Part shown: piece by piece, positions 58,717 through 64,000 of the stretch
How the letters are laid out: each line of letters opens with the position of its first letter
Position numbering within the stretch: position 1 is the stretch's first letter
Program-made: the position numbers and the translations under genes
Notes under the pieces: model-generated
Told to the model about the DNA's origin: nothing
Databases searched by the model: none
The model's input: the letters and a program-made list of their open reading frames with translations, nothing else
DNA from: Albibacillus kandeliae
GTDB lineage: Bacteria; Pseudomonadota; Alphaproteobacteria; Rhodobacterales; Rhodobacteraceae
Length of the DNA stretch: 64,000 nt
Direction: 5' to 3'
Assembly: GCF_003116585.1 (NCBI RefSeq)
Contig: NZ_QEHM01000008.1
Location: forward strand, 248,001-312,000

Positions 58717-59736
58717 TCAGTAGCGGGCGTCGTTGGCTTCCAGCGACTTCACGTAGCCGTCGAGGATCGCGTCGGCGTCACCGCCCTTGGCGGTCACTGC
58801 GGCCTTCCACTCGTCGAGCAGCGGCTCGGCAGCGGTACGCCACGCGGCGACTTCGTCCTCGGTCGGAACGTTCAGCGTCTGCTCCGGGTCGGCGATCAGC
58901 TTGTCGCGGGCGGCCATGTCGTCATCGTACCAGCCCTGCGCCACTTTCGAGGACCATTCGGGCGAGCAGTGGTCGTCGATGACGGCCTTGTTCTCGTCCG
59001 ACAGCTTTGCGTAGCTGTCCTTGTTCATGATCATGACCTGCGCCGACAGGTAGAACGGCATGTCGAGGTGCTCGGTCACTTCGTCGGTCAGCTTGAAGTC
59101 GTACATGGAGCCCCAGGGGAAGGTCACCGCCTCGGCAGTGCCGCGCGACAGCGCTTCGCGCACTTCCGGTGCGGGCACCTGAACCGGTCCGCCGCCCAGC
59201 AGGCTGACGAAACGCGCCATGGTGGCATGTGCCGGACGCACGTTCTTGCCCTTCAGCCCCTCGGGCGAGGTGATCTTGACCTTGGAGTGCAGCGTGCCCG
59301 GGGCGTGCGGGTGGATGAAGCAGACCTTGACGTCGCCCATCTCCTGCTCGGCGCCGTACTGCATGTACCACTCGTGGATCGCCTTGGCGCCCTTGACCGA
59401 GTCATCGGCCATGAACGGCACTTCGGTCAGCGCGTAGATCGGGAAGCGGCCGGCGGTATAGCCGGGGTTCACCCATGCCAGGTCGACGATGCCCTGCTTG
59501 GCCATGTCGTAGTGGTCAGGCGCCTTGCCCAGCTGCTGCGCCGGGAAAATCTGGATGGCGATGCGGCCGTCCGAAGCGGCCTCGATGTCCTTGGCCCAGG
59601 GCTCGATGCCCTTTGCAGCGGGGGCGATCCCGGCGGGGATCCAATGCGACAGGCGAAGCGTCACTTCCTGCGCCATCGCCATGGCCGGGACAGCAAGCAG
59701 GACGGTCGCGCCAAGCGCGATTTTCAATGATTTCAT
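58717..59736 (-). CDS. dctP: TRAP transporter substrate-binding protein (DctP family)
   Basis: 339 residues with a Sec signal peptide (KSLKIALGATVLLAVPAMAMA). The mature start VTLRLSHWIPAGIAPAAKGI and the segments VDLAWVNPGYTAGRFPIYAL and AEAVTFPWGSMYDFKL fit DctP proteins of C4 or aromatic-acid type. It is first in the operon and probably binds the acid later activated by the CoA ligase. GGGAGG precedes the ATG. Confidence 0.93.
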   Translation of the reverse strand: MKSLKIALGATVLLAVPAMAMAQEVTLRLSHWIPAGIAPAAKGIEPWAKDIEAASDGRIAIQIFPAQQLGKAPDHYDMAKQGIVDLAWVNPGYTAGRFPIYALTEVPFMADDSVKGAKAIHEWYMQYGAEQEMGDVKVCFIHPHAPGTLHSKVKITSPEGLKGKNVRPAHATMARFVSLLGGGPVQVPAPEVREALSRGTAEAVTFPWGSMYDFKLTDEVTEHLDMPFYLSAQVMIMNKDSYAKLSDENKAVIDDHCSPEWSSKVAQGWYDDDMAARDKLIADPEQTLNVPTEDEVAAWRTAAEPLLDEWKAAVTAKGGDADAILDGYVKSLEANDARY

Positions 59737-59777
59737 GATATCCTCCCAAACGAGCGCCCGATGAGTCTCCCGCGCCC

Positions 59778-59801
59778 ATAATGATGGATATCAAACATTA
59801 T
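59778..59801. promoter_or_regulatory. palindromic operator before dctP, probably for MarR
   Basis: Outer arms ATAATG and CATTAT, 12 bases apart, with further symmetry around a central GATATC. It lies 41 bases before dctP and overlaps a possible -10 (TATCCA, 16 bases after TTGAAA on the minus strand), as expected for a MarR repressor. No other regulator gene is present in this operon. Confidence 0.62.
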
Positions 59802-59809
59802 TCCTTTTT

Positions 59810-60082
59810 CAAGGAGTTTCGTGTGCCCCGCCCGGCGGCTGCACTCGAGAGTGAGGAAAGATGTTCCGTCCGGGGTGGCCCGTGTCCTGGCCGCAGAGGG
59901 TCGGTCAACTAACCGAATCTCAGCCATCGGATACCGCCATGAACTGCATTCCCACTCCCGCCGCAACCCGTTCTCACCAAGTCCTCGAAACGACGAGGAC
60001 GTGAAGCGCGCGCCCCACGTCCCCGGTTGAACTTCGATCTGCAAGTCGGCGCAGGCTTTGAACAAACCCGCGCCCGATGCCG
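59810..60082. other. intergenic region with no gene seen
   Basis: About 270 bases between the dctP promoter and the 3' end of the fused TRAP permease. A minus-strand frame here crosses the operator and has no family look. No clear hairpin terminator after the fused permease was found. Confidence 0.6.
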
Positions 60083-62059
60083 TCAGGCAGCCCCGGCCTC
60101 CCGGCGCCCCGCCACGTAGGCCACGCCCAGCGGCAGGGCCGCGAGGGCCAGCCCGACCGCCGCCGTCTCGATGTAGTTCAGCCCGCCGAGATCACCCGAA
60201 TGCGGCATGGCGAAGAACAGCCCGCCAAAGAACATCAGCACCCGCAGGCCAAGCCCCTTGAGACCCGTGGGCAGCGGGCCGACAAGGCTCACATAACCCT
60301 GCAGGGCCATGCTGATCAGTGCCACCCCGGTAAGGGCCGAGATCAGCGCAACCACCACCTCCCCCGCCGGGGCCTGCCCGATGAGGGCCGGGTTCAGCAC
60401 GAAGAAGAAGGGCGCGATGTAGATGACCCCGCCCAGCCGCATCGCCTCGAAACCGGTCTTGATCGCGTTCTCGCCCGCCATGGTCGCGGCGGCGAACGCC
60501 CCCAGGGCCACCGGCGGCGTGATGAAGCTGACCATGCCCCAGTAGAGGATGAAGAGGTGCACCGCGAGCTGGTTCAGCCCGCCCTGTTCCAGCGCCGGCG
60601 CCAGCACCACGGCAAGGAAGATGTAGCAGGCCGTGACCGTCATCCCCATCCCGAAGATAAAGGCCGTCAGCGCCCCCATCAGCAGCAGGACAAAGGTGTT
60701 GTCCCCGGCAAGGAACACCAGCTCGTTCACCAGCGTCCCAGCCAGCCCGGTGGCCGAGAACGAACCGACGATCAGCCCGACGCCCAACAGGATGGCGACC
60801 AGTTCGGCCAGCCCCTGCCCCACGCCCACGATCATGTCGCCAAGCCGGCGCAGGGTCAGCCGGTGCGACGGCAGGATCTGGTTCACCACCAGCAGCAGCG
60901 CGGTGGCAACGAAAGGCGCGGAGGTCTCGCGCCGCAGCACCACCAGCATGAAGATCAGCACGGCGAAGACCCCGACGTAGAGCCAGCCGTCGCGGATGGT
61001 GGCCTTGAGGCTCGGCAGGTCGACCCGCGCCAGCCCCCTCAGCCCGCGCCGGGCCGAGTAGCTGTCGATCTGGGCGAAGAGGCCGAAGTAGAACAGCAGC
61101 GACGGGATCGCCGCCGCCAGCGCAATCTCGATATAGGGCCGCGACAGGAACGAAGCCATGACGAAGGCCGTGGCCCCCATGATCGGCGGCATCAGAACGC
61201 CCCCGGTCGACGCACAGGCCTCTGTCGCGGCCGCAGTGCGGGCCGAGAAGCCGGTGCGCTTCATCGCCGGGATAGAAACGGCGCCGGTGGTCAGCACGTT
61301 GGAGATCACCGAGCCCGACATCGAGCCCATGAAGCCCGAGGCAAAGATCGACACCTTTGCCGCGCCGCCGCGGTAGCCGCCCACCAGCGCAAGCGCGAGA
61401 TCGTTGAAGAACTGCCCGCCGCCGGTACGTTGCAGCACCGCGCCGAACAGGATGAAGCCGATCACCACGCCCCCGAAGGCCTTCATCGGGATGCCAAAGG
61501 ACGCCTCCGAGGAATAGACGTGATAGGCGATGGTATCGCTCAGGCTGCTCTGGAACCCCGAGAACGGGTCCGGCACGTGCGAGGCGAAAGTCGGGTAGAA
61601 GGCAAAGAGCGCGACGATCAGGAACAGCACCAGCCCCCCTGCCCGCCGCGTCGCCTCCAGCGTCAGCGCAAAGAACGCATAGGCAAAGTAGCGCGCCAGA
61701 TCGGGGGCCGCGTATTCCCAGCCCTCTGACAGGTTCCGCTGTGCCGTGGCCACGAGGTAGCCCGTCACCACCAGCGCGGCCAGCGCCAGCACCCAGTCCA
61801 GCAGCGACGGCACGCCGTCCTTGGACCCGTTGATGCGGAAGGTCAGGAACGAGACCCCCAGGAACAGCCCGCCCAGCAGGGCCAGGTAGCGCCCGTCGAT
61901 CAGCACAAGGCCACCGACCCGCAGATTGAACAGCTGGTGCACCACCAGCGCAAGACCGAATAGCGTGGCCGCGATGACGGCGATGCGCTGCGCCCCGCCG
62001 ATTTGTTCGGTCACCGATGACCCGTCCGCCGCCGCGGCTTCGAACTGCTGCTGGCTCAC
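60083..62059 (-). CDS. TRAP transporter fused permease (4TM/12TM type)
   Basis: 658 residues. The first four or five helices replace DctQ and the rest is DctM-like: MGSMSGSVISNVLTTGAVSI, GGVLMPPIMGATAFVMA and SFITPPVALGAFAAA. This is the fused permease usually paired with TAXI binding proteins. The GTG start is fixed by GGGGAGG 7 bases before it; a longer frame has no site. It follows its binding protein gene by 99 bases. Confidence 0.94.
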   Translation of the reverse strand: MSQQQFEAAAADGSSVTEQIGGAQRIAVIAATLFGLALVVHQLFNLRVGGLVLIDGRYLALLGGLFLGVSFLTFRINGSKDGVPSLLDWVLALAALVVTGYLVATAQRNLSEGWEYAAPDLARYFAYAFFALTLEATRRAGGLVLFLIVALFAFYPTFASHVPDPFSGFQSSLSDTIAYHVYSSEASFGIPMKAFGGVVIGFILFGAVLQRTGGGQFFNDLALALVGGYRGGAAKVSIFASGFMGSMSGSVISNVLTTGAVSIPAMKRTGFSARTAAATEACASTGGVLMPPIMGATAFVMASFLSRPYIEIALAAAIPSLLFYFGLFAQIDSYSARRGLRGLARVDLPSLKATIRDGWLYVGVFAVLIFMLVVLRRETSAPFVATALLLVVNQILPSHRLTLRRLGDMIVGVGQGLAELVAILLGVGLIVGSFSATGLAGTLVNELVFLAGDNTFVLLLMGALTAFIFGMGMTVTACYIFLAVVLAPALEQGGLNQLAVHLFILYWGMVSFITPPVALGAFAAATMAGENAIKTGFEAMRLGGVIYIAPFFFVLNPALIGQAPAGEVVVALISALTGVALISMALQGYVSLVGPLPTGLKGLGLRVLMFFGGLFFAMPHSGDLGGLNYIETAAVGLALAALPLGVAYVAGRREAGAA

Positions 62060-62158
62060 TGCGCCACCTCCCCTGAATGGAATTATGATTGGTCCGGCCC
62101 AAGGCCGGACGGTCACGCGCCCCGCTCGGTCGCGGAGCGCGCTGCTACCCTGTCGGGC

Positions 62159-63310
62159 TTAGAAAACGACGCTGAATCCGCCGGCTTCCAGCGCGGCGCG
62201 GCGCTTGGACGACCAGGCTTCGTCCCAGTTCTCCGGGTTCTCGGCCTTCAGCTCGTCCCAGGCGGCCTTGAGGGCGGCCTGACGCGCGATCAGGTTGTCG
62301 TTGTGGGTCTGCGCTTCCTCGGACCAGATCCCGGCCTCTTTGAAGTAGCGGATGGCGCCCTCGTGGTAGGGCACGACCCAGGTCATGTCCTGCTTGTCCA
62401 GCGCCCAGCCGCCGATGCCCGGCGCCTTGCCGTTATAGGCTTCGAAGAGTTCGACCATCGCCTTGGTCATGTTGTAGGTCAGGTCGGTGTCGGTCGCATC
62501 CGTCGCCACCAGAACCGGATAGGCATAGCCCGCGCCCTGATAGCCATCGGTGCCGTCGATGGTGGCCCCCACCTTGGCCTTGTTCGGAACGAAGAAGGGC
62601 GCGATGCCCTGCATCCGCGCGAGGCCCTCGGCGTTGTCCGGATCGATCGGCGGCCAGAACAGGCCGCGCGGGCTCGACGCCGCCTCGTAGGCCATGCCCG
62701 AGTTGGTCGAGGCAAAGGCCGCGTCCACCTGGTTCTCGATCAGGCCCTTCCACGATGCGCCGAAGCCGCCGAATTCCACGCGCTCCACGTCGTCCCAGGT
62801 CAGACCGCCATAGGCGAGGTAGGCGGCGGTATTCACGTTCAGCGCCGGTGCGCCGACGATATAGGCCACGCGCTTGCCCTTCAGGTCCGAGAATTCCTTG
62901 ATGTCGAGATCGCCCGCGACGCCGACCGCAAGGTTGATGGCCCCGCCGTTGTTGGCCAGCAGCACGCGGATCGGCTGGGGTCCCCAGTTCTCCGCGCCGA
63001 ATTCAAAGGCGCCTTCCTGCGCCATGAAGCTGCCGCCGACGCCGGTGGCCGAGAACTGCACCTTGCCCTGCCGCAGCGGTTCCGTCCGCGACACGTCGTT
63101 CTTGCCGGGCAGCACGCGCAGGTTCACACCCACTGTGTCCTGCAGGGCCGCGCCGATGGCGACAGCCTGGTTATAGCCAGCCGAACCGGTATCGTAGGCG
63201 GTCCAGGACAGCTGTTTCGGCAGCTCCGCGGTGGTGCTCTGGGCCGCCACCGGTCCGGCAGCCAGCAGCGCAACTCCCGCGAGAATCGTCACGAATTCAG
63301 TTGGTTTCAT
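62159..63310 (-). CDS. TAXI family TRAP transporter substrate-binding protein
   Basis: 383 residues with a signal peptide (PTEFVTILAGVALLAAGPVAAQ). The TAXI pattern is visible in DTGSAGYNQAVAIGAALQD, GKRVAYIVGAPALNVNTAAY and the VDAAFASTNSG segment. TAXI proteins serve fused TRAP permeases, here the next gene; ligands reported for the family include glutamate-like and other organic acids, so the substrate is open. AGGGAGG precedes the ATG. Confidence 0.92.
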   Translation of the reverse strand: MKPTEFVTILAGVALLAAGPVAAQSTTAELPKQLSWTAYDTGSAGYNQAVAIGAALQDTVGVNLRVLPGKNDVSRTEPLRQGKVQFSATGVGGSFMAQEGAFEFGAENWGPQPIRVLLANNGGAINLAVGVAGDLDIKEFSDLKGKRVAYIVGAPALNVNTAAYLAYGGLTWDDVERVEFGGFGASWKGLIENQVDAAFASTNSGMAYEAASSPRGLFWPPIDPDNAEGLARMQGIAPFFVPNKAKVGATIDGTDGYQGAGYAYPVLVATDATDTDLTYNMTKAMVELFEAYNGKAPGIGGWALDKQDMTWVVPYHEGAIRYFKEAGIWSEEAQTHNDNLIARQAALKAAWDELKAENPENWDEAWSSKRRAALEAGGFSVVF

Positions 63311-63370
63311 TCTTTTTCCTCCCTGAATGCGACCGGGATCAAAGCTCCCCCTTCATCCCGTCGCACGTAA

Positions 63371-63393
63371 TCTGCGAAACATTGTTTCGCAGA
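63371..63393. promoter_or_regulatory. perfect 23-base palindrome before the TAXI-TRAP operon
   Basis: Arms TCTGCGAAAC and GTTTCGCAGA around ATT, 60 bases before the TAXI gene. The GCGAAAC/GTTTCGC core resembles operators of IclR-type regulators, though that is from memory. No regulator gene is adjacent in the window. Confidence 0.68.
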
Positions 63394-63457
63394 CCGATCT
63401 TCTAGGGCACGGGGGCAAAGTCAAGGCGGAACCGGCCGCGGCGGGAACAAAGCCGCG

Positions 63458-64000
63458 TCATCGAACCGGCCTCCGCCGGGCACGAATCCGGACCAGCCCG
63501 GTGACCGCCAGCGTCGCCGCGACGACCATCAGGCACAGGATCGCCTTTGTCACAGGCTCCATCGTGCCCACGATCAGCACCGCGTGGATCACGCTCCCCA
63601 CCACCACGACGATGGCAAGCCCCCGGTGAATGACATGCCACGCCCACACCTTGCGACGGATCAGCGCAAGGGCTGCGACAAGGAACAGGGCCCACATCGC
63701 CGTCACGCCCCAGACCGAAAAGGGAGTCGGCGAGGTGAAGAGCAGCACGTCGATCACGTCGGGCGGGCTGGTCACCCAGAGTGCCGCGACATGCAGGACG
63801 ACCAGAGTGACGATGGAGCCCCCCACCCAGCGGTGCAGCCTGCGTCCGCGCCGCCCCTCCAGCCCCGGCAGGACACCCGCCGCCAGCAGCGGCTGGACCA
63901 GCAGCAGGCTCATCGCCACGACCCCGGCGAATCCGGCAAGGATGTAGATCGGACCGCGCCACGCCAGCAGCGGGCTCAGGGTTGCCGCCGCGACCGGCAC
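63458..64000 (-). CDS. ferric reductase-like transmembrane protein (runs to window edge)
   Basis: 180 residues visible; the first codon at the edge is GTG, so the true start may lie outside. Five or so hydrophobic segments carry His residues placed like haem ligands: H56 and H70 in one pair of helices, H122, H125 and H139 in another. This is the pattern of the ferric reductase-like membrane domain. It may carry electrons across the inner membrane. No flavin domain is seen in the visible part. Confidence 0.8.
   Translation of the reverse strand: MPVAAATLSPLLAWRGPIYILAGFAGVVAMSLLLVQPLLAAGVLPGLEGRRGRRLHRWVGGSIVTLVVLHVAALWVTSPPDVIDVLLFTSPTPFSVWGVTAMWALFLVAALALIRRKVWAWHVIHRGLAIVVVVGSVIHAVLIVGTMEPVTKAILCLMVVAATLAVTGLVRIRARRRPVR

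Noticed and set aside
59733-60065. A 110-codon minus-strand frame before the second dctP
   Set aside because: Crosses the palindromic operator and likely promoter; no ribosome site or family pattern.

Overview
This window looks like chromosomal DNA of a marine-type alphaproteobacterium of the Rhodobacterales (roseobacter/Paracoccaceae group). The grounds are the high GC, the dense short-overlap operons, a tRNA-His without the extra 5' G, an alphaproteobacterial LexA box, a RibBX-type riboflavin gene, the CcmI/RuvX/DUF1289 arrangement, soxBDAG, and three separate TRAP transport systems. No phage, insertion sequence, CRISPR array or rRNA is visible. One tRNA is present.

Left part, about 1-12.3 kb. 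Housekeeping genes come first: monomeric isocitrate dehydrogenase, tRNA-His, a GNAT acetyltransferase, a small conserved protein, SOS-controlled mmcB, a candidate structured RNA, an ECF sigma/anti-sigma pair, and ribBX-ribH-nusB. A TRAP operon follows whose small permease is fused to a TM2 domain and a long coiled coil.

12.7-26.4 kb. A complete-looking hutI-hutH-hutG-hutU operon runs divergently from hutC. hutF, the deiminase that a HutG of this type needs, is missing; a 24-codon reading frame that may be its relic or a leader peptide sits in front of hutC. Then come a CHAP lipoprotein, a DUF1223 protein, aconitase, a LysM protein, and a LOG/RarD pair whose 3' ends overlap by 94 bases.

26.5-36.8 kb. 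Iron-type superoxide dismutase and a small secreted protein precede the tetrameric sarcosine oxidase genes soxB, soxD, soxA, soxG. Three small single-pass membrane protein genes lie between soxB and soxD. ccmI-ruvX-DUF1289 follows on the other strand.

36.7-52.5 kb. This is the most interesting region: an inferred catabolic regulon for a nitrogenous, probably N-methylated compound. One operon (flavin monooxygenase, RidA, DUF1028, aldehyde dehydrogenase) and a second (trimethylamine-dehydrogenase-like demethylase, PotABCD-like ABC importer, GMC dehydrogenase, YtcJ-like amidohydrolase, M20 deacylase) flank a LysR regulator. Near-identical 16-base palindromes of the LysR T-N11-A type lie before the first operon, before the lysR gene and before the second operon. 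The substrate is not known from sequence.

52.5-64 kb. A glycosyltransferase is followed by a TRAP-marR-acyl-CoA ligase-enoyl-CoA hydratase operon with a putative MarR operator, a TAXI-type TRAP system with a perfect 23-base palindrome upstream, and a ferric-reductase-like membrane protein at the right edge.
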